Assembly: GCF_019399895.1 (NCBI RefSeq)
Contig: NC_091881.1
Span: forward strand, 4,342,501 to 4,406,500
DNA length: 64,000 bases
Source of the DNA: Cardiocondyla obscurior
Taxonomy: Eukaryota > Arthropoda > Insecta > Hymenoptera > Formicidae
Reading direction: 5' to 3'
Part shown: positions 23,280 to 34,968 of the stretch, piece after piece
How the letters are laid out: the number at the start of each line of letters is the position of its first letter
Position numbering within the stretch: position 1 is the first letter of the stretch
Made by a program: the position numbers and the translations under genes
The notes under the pieces: model-generated
Databases searched by the model: none
What the model was told of the DNA's origin: nothing
Seen by the model: only the letters and a program-made list of their open reading frames with translations

Positions 23280-26200
23280 GTTCTGCGTATGCGCGTGTAC
23301 ATAGTCGGGTTTTTTTTCTCTTAATCTAGCATTATTATTTGAAGAAGAGAGTGTCTTATGTTATTAGCTTGTCTAGATCTTAAAAACACAAGATTTTTAT
23401 ACTACATATATCGCGTGTATATTCTAAAGAGTGATGTATATTTTCGATGTAAGTTTATGTTATATGATAATACACGTTTTCACGGGAATATATTTTTTAT
23501 CCGATGAAATACTATATACATGAATGAATAATTACATGTCGAATCATAAACATTAATGGCATTAAACACCAATTAAAAAGGTTTGAAAAAATGAAAATTA
23601 TCTTGCTACATAATTGTACGTTTTGTTCATAGTTCTTTTTTGAATTTTACTTAATTAAAGATCGTTCAGAATTATTTATTTGGCTGCAACATCGAACTCA
23701 TATATGTAAAAAAAAAAAAAAAAAAGAATTTTAGCATGCGTTTATTTAATATTTAATAACATGCATAGTGGCTGTGCTTCATTTTGGGACGTCTATTAGT
23801 TTTTGTTATTTAATATATATAAAAGCGCTTACTGTTTTATTTAAATGTTTTTAATCTTTCTTTTTATAATAATAAGTAATATCGTGATAACATACGTGCA
23901 TTTGTTAAGCCAATAATATTCTCTAATACAGAAGGGTAAAGATAGTTATCAGTCAGACAGTTACTGTAAAAATAATATTGTATTCATCACTGAAAACTAA
24001 ATAATTTTGAATAATCGTAAAAAGAATCAATACCAAATATGAAATTATGAAAACTTATTTAAATTTTCAGTTTTTCAAATTATTGAATAATGTAATAATG
24101 TTATTTTTATTGAAACTGTTACGTTTCCAAAGCTATTACTTATGTATTTTTATTTTTATTATTTTTCTTTTAATTTATAGAAATTTAACATGTAGATGAA
24201 AATGCACTGCTGTGGACATCAGGTTTGAAAAGTGCCTTTATTGTATCCGTCATTTTCATCTTCAGAGGAAAAAAAAGAACGAGAAAAAAAATGACAAAGA
24301 ATCGTAGATAAATATGACAAAATGAAATATATCTCTGTTCCTTATACGATATACATATGAAATAAAACGAACTTGAACAAAAATTAATTTTTTATTAAGT
24401 TAAAACTTTTGTAGTACGTGTTTTATTTAATAATAAAGCAATTCTATTATTTTTAAATTTATATAGTATATTTATAACTATTAAAAAAAAATTTTGCGTA
24501 CCGAGATCTTTAAAAATTTAGGAGAACTCTCAAATAAAAATAACAACTCCAAGAATATTTTAATAACTGCCACAACCGACTTTTATAATATAAATTATTT
24601 TTATGTATAATATTAATGTATTTTATAACAACATGTTATGATTAATATATAATTTCGAGACAAATTCATCGTAAATATGTAAATTCGCATCTTATAAAAA
24701 AAAAAAAAAAAATACACTGTTCTCCACATCGATAATTGAACTTTCTTTTTTTTATAGCGTCTCGATAGTAACAACAATTATGTATCTAATTATGTATTTA
24801 AAAACCCTGGCGAAATCTTCCGTGCAAACGCTTTTTTAAGAGACTTGATAAAATTACTTATCCCTAATTTCAGTCGTAACTAACTTAATTCCACTGACTC
24901 TCGATTCTTCATCGCATGGAACGGTCCTCGCGTACATACCGCGGGTGTAATATTGTAATCGCGATAAAATGACCGAGGCGAGAGAAGGGAGGGAGAGAGG
25001 TCATATGGTACACGCGTGTATGTACTTATTCACTTGTAACCTCTGTCAGGAGGAAGGCAGGTACCGAAGGAGGGAGCTCAAAATCGAAAGTGCAGCCAGC
25101 ACAGGGCTTTCGCGTCGCGAGACGTTTAGTCTGTCGCGGCGTCCCGGTCTAATGTAAACCAACAATCTTCCTGTCGATTTCTCTAACGCTTTCTATTAAG
25201 TGATCCCTCTTCTCCGATCATATCGCGGCGGAAGCGAGTAAATCTATCTGCGACAAAACTCGCGTGTAAATAGTATTCTTTATTCTTTCACTTTCTTGCG
25301 ATTCGAACATGATCCAAATAAAACTAGAGACTTATTTTTGAAATTCGAAAGAAAAAAAAGGGAAAAAAATTTGAAGGTTTCTACGGAAAATATCTCTATG
25401 CTATCAAACTGCCGTGAAAATGTTGTCTATGAAGACTTAAAGGACTTGTGTGGAAAAAAAAAGAAGTGCATTACATTAAAACGATTTTTATACGCTAAGA
25501 AGATACGAATGCATTTTAATGCTTCTAAGAAAAATTTGAAAAAGAAAAAATTGTATCAAACTATGAACTGATTGCTCTCTCTTCATGGAAATAGTAAATG
25601 ATAACGTAGCTATAAATCATTTTTTAATTTCTGTGGCAATATTATTTTAAGAGCGCCACATTTATCACCGAGATAAAATAACGAGAAATTGAAAGTGACA
25701 ATTCTCTTGCCACTGTGTCCTACAAGGATAAAAATCACGAGGATTTCCAACCGACTATAAAGTTCTTTTCCAAGGAAAGAGAAAATAAAGCGACCAAGGT
25801 GAAACAAGCAAATAAATCGGGAAATGTCCAACTGTTAATGCGCCCGGCGAAGAGTAATGGGAAATATTGTGTGCACGCAAACGTATTCAATTTACGTTAA
25901 ACCATGTAACAAGATGGAAAATTCCTAGTTATCACTTATTTGTTTGGAGATATAACAGCAAGAAATTCAGTCATAAAATAATCCTTTCGTGTTTTTTTTT
26001 TTCTTAATGTGAAGCCGACGCCTTATCTTTGAGAGTAGAATATTTCACTAACGTTGACGTTCGACTTTTTATAGTAAAAGAAACGAGAGGATCGTCGTCA
26101 CCTCTGTGTTGAAGATTCTCGAGGTAAGGACTTCCTTTCAAGCGGGGAATAATTGTGAAATAAATTGAGCGAATAAACTAACTAAATCATTAATCATATA

Positions 26201-26720
26201 TGCTTGCTAACAATCTTATATCACCTTATCCTTAGCGTCAATGTTTTTTTTCAAAGACTGTAAAAAAAATCTGTTGAATAAATTTCCATCGATCTTTTCC
26301 GTCAATTACAGTTATAGCATAATGCGACGTACATATGCTGCTTTCTTACTTTTAAATTTCCTTTCCTTCTTACGCGGATGCTGAGACTGGGTCGATCATT
26401 GGTTCATTAAACTCGCCAACATCCGCTTTCGCGATTCTTTCGATAAGAGTAAATCGGGTTGCGACAATCTGTCCCGTATTTCTTTTTACTAATTTACTGC
26501 ATTAGCTTGGAAGGGAATTTCAATTGATCGTACGTTGGAAATAAATAACGGAGGATCGTAATTATGGCTTCTCATTTTCGCAATCACGTAAGAATCACGC
26601 ATCTGATTGTATGTCTTCCTTCGAAACAAGGTCGCCATCATATCGGCACGTTCTTCGATATGCAAGAGAGTTGGTATGCATAAAGGAAAAATTGAGCCAC
26701 GACTACCAGTTTCATCGAAA
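23280..26720. other. SCAP 3' UTR, AT-rich spacer and transporter 5' region
   Basis: The first 1.1 kb is probably SCAP 3' UTR. The remainder is AT-rich with poly-A runs near 23708 and 24699. A donor-like CTCGAG|GTAAGG at 26123 and the acceptor-like GCATTAG at 26505 could delimit a 5' UTR intron of the transporter gene. Short open frames at 24.97 kb and 25.3 kb (lysine-rich) are taken as chance. Confidence 0.4.
24361..24366 (+). terminator. Candidate SCAP poly(A) signal
   Basis: First clear AATAAA after the SCAP stop, 1082 bases downstream. ATTAAA variants lie closer, at 23561 and 23572. The true 3' end is unknown. Confidence 0.35.
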
Positions 26721-29700
26721 ATGGCAGTGTCCGAGCCCGTGGAGAATGAAAAGAGGTTTGTTTCAACTTTTTTTGAATTTCATATTTTGTATTTAACTTC
26801 CGAGAATCATAGAATATAACAATGCAGAATATTCCGAGTGAAATATATTTTATTAAAAATACAACGAACTAAAGCTTTCTTTCGTTTCTGTTTTTAAATA
26901 AAAAGATTGTTATAAAAAATTATTTTTCTAGTAATAAATATTCTCTGATTAATGTATAATAATTTAAATTTTTTAAATAAATGTAGTAAACATTTTTTCA
27001 GAATTATTAAAGAAAAGAAATTTTATTATTACTTATGTTAATGCTGATTACTGTTAATTAATATTAATCACTTACTATTATTATTCACGTTAACTAATGA
27101 TTTCTAAAAATAGTAATATTCTCTTTCTTAGCCTTGGCATATTGAACTTTATTCAACGATGAAATAATTATTTTAAAAATATAGCATTTAGAAAGAATGC
27201 TCTTCCAATCAAATCGCGTTATCAAGACTTCAATTATGTAAAACACGTTGTATAAGACCTCTAGAAATATCTAGTAATTATAAGATTCTCTCAGTAAACG
27301 GTATTATTTTCTGCATAAAAAAAAACTACAAATTTATTCTGTTTAATCAATCTTTCTTTCTTTTTTTATACCTCTAATGATAATTGTCAGAATTAATATA
27401 CCGAGTATCTTTTTCTGAATCATCGATTGACGCTCACAATTAAAGCGATATCGGTTCACTAATTTCATTTGCGTCGCGTTTGCGTGACAACTTTAATTCA
27501 ATATTCAGAGTGCTTAGAAGGAACTATCAGCATAGATATTATGCAAATGAAAACAAACCGAGATCTCAAAAGTTCATTACTCGAAATGTAGTTTACCGAC
27601 TTTCACGACTTTATGACAGGCTGACATGACATGCCGATCGTGTATGTGCGCGGAAACGTATCGACCTTGACATGACGGATCTAAAGAATTTAAAAAAAAA
27701 AAGAAAAAAAAATTTACCGCATCTAATAGCTGGTAAAAAAAAAAACTTTTCAGGGGAATCCTTGGAGGGGCTTAGAAAAAAAACGCGTCAATGACTTAAT
27801 TTCGAGCTTCCGTAAGATTAATGTATCCGGCTGCACAACCGTTCCTCAAACTTTTATTTATAACATCTGATGTGGCAATAGGACAAATAACCTTTATCCC
27901 CGTACTTTTACTTAAAGTGAAGGTCATTAAAATTTGGTAAATTGACTGTATGATATGTACCTCAATACGTTTCTCTATTTTTGTTTTTGCTTACGTCGGA
28001 CAAATAGATATATACGACACCACAAACTTATATGCGAATATAAGTTTTGCAGATTCAGGTGAAACTGCAAGATATCAAGAAAATTACAGGAAGTAAGATA
28101 TTATTGAATTGCCAGCTACTTCATCATCCCTAAGAACTCCGTCGTTTTTCACGAAACCTAAATCATTGCGTGTGTCACGATTAACTTACGTAACATACAT
28201 ATTTTACAGTCGCAAACAAATGTGCTTTTTACAAAACTGTGTTTGTGATTTGCGTACCGTGAGAAATTTTTTAATAAAACAATTATTTAATTAATATTTT
28301 TTTCCAGCTGCAAATGCAGTTCGGACGTCAAATTGCGTCAATAAAAAAAAATGTCATTAACAAGAAATCTAAATTATCACGAGTCAATTTGCCATTAAAT
28401 CGAAGTCATCTTCACGGTAGACTAATCCGGTATTTGCAAGTGGGTCGCTGACCGATAATCTCGTTGTATTAATGCCGTCTTCACGGATTGCGATTAATTA
28501 ACATATCCCACACGTCAATCGGAGCTCGTTGCGAGACAAAGCTAGCTTTGCATTTCATCAGATGATGGCAACAAAAAATCTCATTAATATAATCGCTTTA
28601 GTAATATCACTGTAAGTCCCCGACGAGACAACGATATTAACGAATCGCGTCGTGTAAATCTTTGAGCCAATGTGTGTGTCAGATGTGTCAAAATATTGCA
28701 GTTTTGCAATCTAGACTTGACCACTGTGCGAGACGTAGCGCGGCATATAATACTTAATGACCGTTCTAATTGACGAAAACGAGATCCTTCTCGGCTGTGG
28801 TAGTTACGAAATTTTCAAAGCATTTCAGAATTGGTTGACACGCAACTGGCCGCGAATATACGTCAAGATAGAAATATCACTGGACAATACCGTACTTGAG
28901 AAAAACAATGCAAAATGGAAATATCCACCGTGCGCGTTTCTTAAGAATATATTTTACGATTTCACGTAAATCTTAATCGCGGACTGTTTAAGCCGCATTA
29001 ACAAATTTTCCGGTGGAAGGAAATGTGCGACTCGGTGTACAATACAGCGGAATTGCCGTAAAAAAATATAATTAAGCTGGTCAAATTAATGAAGTGACGC
29101 AAATGTGCGGTCACAACACGTGTTTAAAAAAATATACTTAATGTCGCGAGAATTTAGGAATAAAAAAAAATAAAAAAAAAAACAAGAAGCGTGTTGTTCA
29201 AAAGTGAACACTGCGAGTAATAAAACATCTGAATGATTCAATAATGGAGCTTTAGGATAATTAGCTTACCTGCTATTTTATTATTTTTTGCTACGATAAA
29301 CTAAATTACAAGGTAACGACGAGAATAACGTCATTTGCCGAGACTCAAACAATTCGCGGGAAATCTTTGGATTTTATCTTTGGATAAGATCTAGCTTGCT
29401 TCCGCAATTAATGTCTTACGGCAATTTATGCTCGATAAAAGTAGAATATGCGTTAAAATCACGGTAAATTACGCGCAAGCGAAAAAGGTCATTCGGCTGA
29501 CATATTTCATGAATAATTAAAATCACATCAAGATTCGATCGACCGCTGAATATCGCTAAATGCGAATTAATATTAAGTCCTTCAATTCGAGCACTCAATC
29601 AGAACTGTCATAATTTAAAATCTGTCTACGTCTTTTTTTTTCTTTTTAATTTTCTGAGTAAACGAAATTTGAGACAAATCGTAGCAATAAAGTCGCAAAA

Positions 29701-32700
29701 ATTGCTAACGTCGAGAAGTCATCGTAAAAAAAAAAAAAAAAAAAAAAAATATGGCAACGGATTTTATTTCTTAATTTGCAAAGAAAGTATATATACAAAT
29801 TTTATCTCAGATGTCGCGATTCTGTAAATCCGAACGCACTGGTGAAAATGCCAAAGGTACGCCGGCGTACTCGTGGGAAAAAAAAAAACAACGAATAAGT
29901 ACATTTAGATGCTCGAGCAGGTGGAAAACGGGATTGCGTTACATGATTGGCGATGTTACATCAGCGTTGGGCTCGTTTCATTCAAAATGAGAGAACGGTA
30001 CGTTATTTAGCAAGCGACACATTTCGCTCGAAGCTAATGCAACGTATTATTCGTGCCGCGAGCTCGTAGATTTACCGCGGGGCAGAAAATTCAAGAAAAA
30101 TACGAAGTAAATAAAACTCGGAAATACGGAACGACATAAAAAAATAAAAAAATAAAAAAATGTCTCTGCATTTGCCTAACCGTGACCTCGCGTAAATAAT
30201 TCATTCATACTAATCGTTCACATTGTTCGCCGGTGTTTCGCGTAACGCTCGCTGCAGCAATTTTAACCAGCACAATTCAACACAAAAGGTGCCTTTACCG
30301 TCACTGGGCTTATGTAATTGCGCACGTTCTTGCATGTTTGCGCAATGCAATATGTGGATCATCGATAAACCGGTTCTTTCTCTCTTTCTATCCCCGCGGA
30401 CATTCTTACGGAATTTAAAGATTATTAAACTCTAACTTTTATAAATGCAGTTTCTTTTTTTATTTTTATTTTTAAACGTCCAGTTTTAGAAACATTTCCG
30501 TCCTGTTATTCCAATTCATAAATACTATTAAATCTAAATATATATTTTATGTAAATTTTAACTGTGAGATGTCTTCGTAAAATAATAAATTAAGAGAAGA
30601 GAAATAATTTTATATATAAAGTATAGCAAAAGAACTATTAAAGAATCTTCCATTTCTAATTTATTTATAAAGATTATTTTCTAGAAAGGTATATGTGGAT
30701 AATTCTTATGATACGTTGCGCAAAAAAAAAGTAACGTATTGCTATTGGCATTTTAATTTAAACTTCGCCGGCGAGATCGTTGCCAAAACCAACGTAGTTA
30801 CGTCAAGTGAAAGGTTCTGTAAATGCAATCTTGATTGTGATTTAACGAGGTGAAAGAATTGCGTTTCATTGAACTCGCGTTTACCGTGCGAATATCATAT
30901 TGCAGTTTTATGCCGATTAATACGTACTCTTCCTAATCTCGTTTAAATTTGAAAGTAGTACAATATTTTTTTTAATAACTAATAAACATATTTTAATTTA
31001 TAATTTCTTTTACTTTGTAATTGCACAAGTGTGTTTAATTATTATGTAAATAAATTTGCTCGCCGTTAGCGATTTGTGAGATTTTTATCTTACTTACAGC
31101 TTATCTACTTAAGACCTTTCATTCAACTGACTGAGAGTTTAATGTAGTTCACGTCTTTATTCAAGTAACGTCATGTGCGTTCCAAGGTCTGCTGATGGAA
31201 CGTCAAATTACAACTAATTCTAGATGATTGTTATTTTTAGATGCAGAATCGCTTAGCGTTATCAAAAAGAGATTATATTAAATTCTTTTTGTAATTAGGA
31301 ACGACGACAAAACATCGGTTACGGTTGAAGAAGCATGTATTTCCAAACTTCGACAAGCGGTACCGCAATGTTGCGCAGTCGGAGCTAAAAATTTACTCCT
31401 AATTACTTTCGGTACAACCTTGGGATTTTCAACTATTCTTATCCCGGCATTGCAGAAAGAGAACGCGGATATCAAAGTCACTATGGAGGAATTAACATGG
31501 ATCAGTAAGAAATTATTTATAAATATAATATAAATCGGTTTAATTGCCTTCTTTTCTTTTATCGCAAATTTTAATTTATCGTATATCATCCGCAATGCAT
31601 TCATCGTTAACGTACCCTTTTCTAGGCAGTTTGAATTTATTTCTTGTGCCAATCGGCTGTTTGGCAAGTGGACCATTGTCCCAGTATCTGGGCAGGAAAC
31701 GAACGATGATGCTAGCGAATATACCGTTCGTAATGGCTTGGTTAATATTTTACTACGCCAGCAATCCTACGATGTTACTCGCGGCGCTTGCGATGACAGG
31801 CCTGACGGGCGGCCTTCTCGAAGGTCCGGTTATAACTTACGTCGCTGAAGTAACGCAACCTTATCTACGCGGTATGCTTTCCGCGACTTCGTCGATGGCG
31901 GTGATTTTGGGCATTTTCACGCAAATGTTAAGCGGCAGTTTGGTTCACTGGAGAACGGTCGCGTTAATCAATCTGATTTATCCGATACTATGTTTTATCG
32001 CCCTGTGCTTGGTCCCTGAGAGCCCACATTGGCTCGCCGGTGAGTGATCGATCGGATTTTATTTACCGGCGTGTCTATCAAGCCAAACTTAATTATTTAA
32101 TTAATAAATAACCCTCCCCACATTTCGTTTAGTTAAGGGTCGTTTCGCGGAGTCGGAACGTGCCCTCTGCTGGCTGCGGGGCTGGGTGGGCCCGTCGCAA
32201 GTGCAAAATGAATTTAAAGCGCTCTGCGAAGGGATTCAGAAACCGACCGACAACACCGACGCCGACAAGGAAGCGCTCTGGCGATCCTACACCAAGCGGA
32301 CCTTCTATCTACCTTTCATATTGGTCAGCACGGGATTCTTCATTTCAAACTTTGGCGGCACCACAACCTTGCAGACTTTCGCCGTGGTGATATTCGCGAA
32401 ACTAAACGCACCGATCGACAAATATACGGCCACGGTGTTCTTAGGCGTTGCTCAGTTAATTGGCATCGTAATCTGCGTATTGACGATCCATCTCATGGGG
32501 AAACGCAAGCTAACATTCCTATCGGTCGGTGGTACCGGTTTGTGCCTGCTCGTTATCGCGATCTACGGTTATCTAAACGACATGGATTACTTTGATGGAG
32601 TTAGATACAGCTGGATACCAACCACTCTCATGATAAGCGCAGCTTTCACGGCGAATCTCGGCATTAGGACGTTGCCGTGGATCCTTGCGGGCGAAGTGTT

Positions 32701-33299
32701 TCCCGTCAAGGTGCGTTTTTGCACATCTCTCTCTTTCTCTCTTATTATTTTTTAATCTTATATTATATAATATTAGGTTTTAATCTTAGTGAGCTTATTT
32801 AAATCGCATTTATGACTTTAACTGCCTAGAAGTACCTTCTATTATTTTTATTTTAAGTGATAAATTAATTGGCTTTCTCAAAGATTGAATAAAAACTGCG
32901 TTTGTTATTAAAATAATATCTTATAAATATCTTTCTGGGAAGTTAAACAATTTTGCATTTCGTATATATCAGGTACGCAGCAGCGCAACCGGCGCAGCCG
33001 GAATGATTGCCTACATCTTGGCGTCAATCGCCAACAAAACGTTTCTCTACATGATGAACAGCATGTCACTGCCCGGCACGTTTTTTTTCTACTCGCTGGT
33101 CAACCTCGCCGGCTTGTGTCTCCTATTCGTCATATTACCCGAGACCGAGGGTAGAACTCTACGAGAAATCGAGGAGCATTACGCCGGCATACAAAATCTA
33201 AAAGATCGGCCGAAGAAGGAGCAGCAGGCTGGCAAGGAAAAATGGGCGGTCGCGAATCCGGCGATCGTTTACGACGAAAGTACGGAAAGTAAATTGTAG
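26721..33299 (+). CDS. Facilitated trehalose transporter Tret1-like, MFS sugar transporter
   Basis: Twelve-helix MFS sugar porter of the plasma membrane, closest to the insect Tret1-like group. Exons: 26721-26755, 31299-31504, 31626-32039, 32133-32710, 32973-33299 (TAG); 1560 nt, 519 residues. The first exon (MAVSEPVENEK, A-rich context before ATG) is inferred from its phase-2 end joining exactly to exon 2, across a 4.5-kb intron with donor GTTTGT; exons 2-5 are firm. Signatures: LGRKR after helix 2 (102-106), GPVITYVAEV then LRG in helices 4-5, PESPHWLA (211-218), PWILAGEVFPVKVR before residue 413, PETEGRTLREIEEHY (467-481). The C-tail is hydrophilic and lysine-rich. The QLSG-type motif of trehalose and glucose carriers is not present in helix 7: the site reads GGTTTLQTF (293-301). 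Substrate is therefore uncertain; trehalose, glucose or another sugar are all possible. Confidence 0.9.
26756..31298 (+). other. Intron 1 of the Tret1-like gene (inferred)
   Basis: 4543 bases, AT-rich, with poly-A at 29726-29749 and an (A7T)-type run at 30137-30160. No nested gene recognised. Small open frames at 28757-28969 and 29416-29598 have no recognisable features. A regulatory role is possible but unseen. Confidence 0.55.
29726..29749. repeat. Poly-A tract, 24 bases
   Basis: Uninterrupted run of A within the inferred first intron of the transporter gene. Confidence 0.8.
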
Positions 33300-33712
33300 A
33301 AAATCGGCTGGTAACTTCTCGTAAATTAAATCACTACGCTGTTGACTATTGTATAGTATATTGTTAACCACTTGAAATTTCTTCGCGGAAATTAAAAAAA
33401 AAAGAAGGGTTTTATCGCATAACTAACAACAACGCAACCTGCACGAAAAAGAAATACGGTAAGCTTATTTGATCGACCGTGAAGAAAAGATGAGAGTAGG
33501 TACTAGTGTGTGTAAAAGAATGTTAGATAATAATATTTCTATTTATTATTTTATATTATTTAAAAACGGCCGAGATTGTCATAAAGCGCTTCTGATATCG
33601 TCGTTGATCTTATTGCTGACTAATCTTTAGAAACGAAAAAAGCGGCTTTGGATTTCAAGTTAATCTTAATTTTTTTTTCTTTTAATATTTTTTTTTGTTG
33701 TATATTTACATG

Positions 33713-33749
33713 AATAAATTATGCAACAAAAATTGGCGAATAAAATAAA
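33713..33749 (+). terminator. Cluster of poly(A) signals for the transporter gene
   Basis: AATAAA at 33713, 33739 and 33744, about 410-450 bases after the stop. The clustering makes this the likeliest 3' end. Confidence 0.5.
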
Positions 33750-34260
33750 TTTCTAAAGGTTAGCAGAGTACTCGATAGACTTATCCTGTTGACTTAAGAT
33801 TCGTTTCATCGTTATTGCTTAGGGAAGCTTTTATGTCTTACAAAGGCTTACGTCTTTTATTGCAATGGGATATATTTATGTAGACTTAACAAAAATGAAA
33901 GCGAAAACTTGCAGTAGGAGCTGAATAAAATTAAGTTCTAATTATTATATTATATTAACAAATATTGTAACATGTTATTTTTTCTGTGATGATTCAATAA
34001 TTTTTATCAAGAGACGCGGTAGTGCCTCGCGTCAAATGTTCGAGACTACCTTAATATCATATTAACCATAGAGAAAATATTTTTTAACGAAACATTAAAT
34101 CACGCACACGTAATTATCATATTTTCCTATGTAAATTCGAATATTACTTAATAAAAAAATTTATATAATTCTTCTTCTTGGTAAAACAATCTTTTTATAA
34201 CATTCTGCTTGCGTATAAAATTCTCGAACATTATTTTTTCTTTCTTTTTTTTTTCCTAAA
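33750..34260. other. AT-rich spacer, nothing seen
   Basis: Between the transporter 3' end and the GC-rich block. Contains homopolymers only. Confidence 0.5.
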
Positions 34261-34968
34261 ATGATCCCGACAATAATTATCGCCGCGGATCGATTTACGA
34301 ATCTCGCGCAGAATCGAGCCGGATTGGAAGTTACGAAAAGTCATTCGAGACGAGATATCTGCGGGGCATCCCCCGGATCAACAAGTGTCCTCTCTCTCCC
34401 CCGGCGAGCATGCACTTCTATTCACGATTATATTGATGTCAGTCGGGGTTGTAGGCGGCGCAGGCGCGAATCTTTCCCCCGGATCGGCCCGACGACGGGC
34501 GGGGGTCGTACGAAATGGTCGATATTTTAGCTATAGCAAACGGGTGGTCTACGGTGGCGTTGCGCGAGACGCTCGAACGAGATCGGGCAGTCCAGTCTTC
34601 TTATATTCGCTGTTACGAAAACCTCCCCCTGTCGTGTGCCGTGCTGGTCAGTGGTGCGACATATCGCGAGGGCGCGTAGTCATAACGTGAGAGAATATCC
34701 CCATTTGCGCTCGGCCACCCCCGCCGTCATCCCTCCCCCTCAACGAGCCCCCCTCGTGCGTTAAATATTAATCGATCGGCAGCCGAGCGCAACGCAGCGC
34801 GTGGTGTGCATCCCGATCATCGTACGTAGCATCTCTCGTCGCCAGCCGACAGCCGACGGCGAATCCGTGCGGAATTTCCCACGTCGACGATCACACCGAA
34901 GAGCGATCCGTCGTTCGCGAGGGGAGACAGCCTCCTTCCCCATCTTCAAGGAGTGACTCTTTCAGGTG
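34261..34968 (+). promoter_or_regulatory. GC-rich block, candidate promoter and non-coding first exon of Rab3
   Basis: An abrupt GC/CpG-rich block ends in ATCTTCAAGGAGTGACTCTTTCAG followed by GTGATA, a plausible donor. Rab3 has a splice acceptor directly before its ATG, so an upstream non-coding exon must exist. This block, 5.5 kb upstream on the same strand, is the best candidate in the window. Assignment is inference. Confidence 0.33.

Noticed and set aside
31278..31676. 132-codon minus-strand open frame
   Set aside because: Antisense shadow of transporter exons 2-3, which have clear homology on the plus strand.
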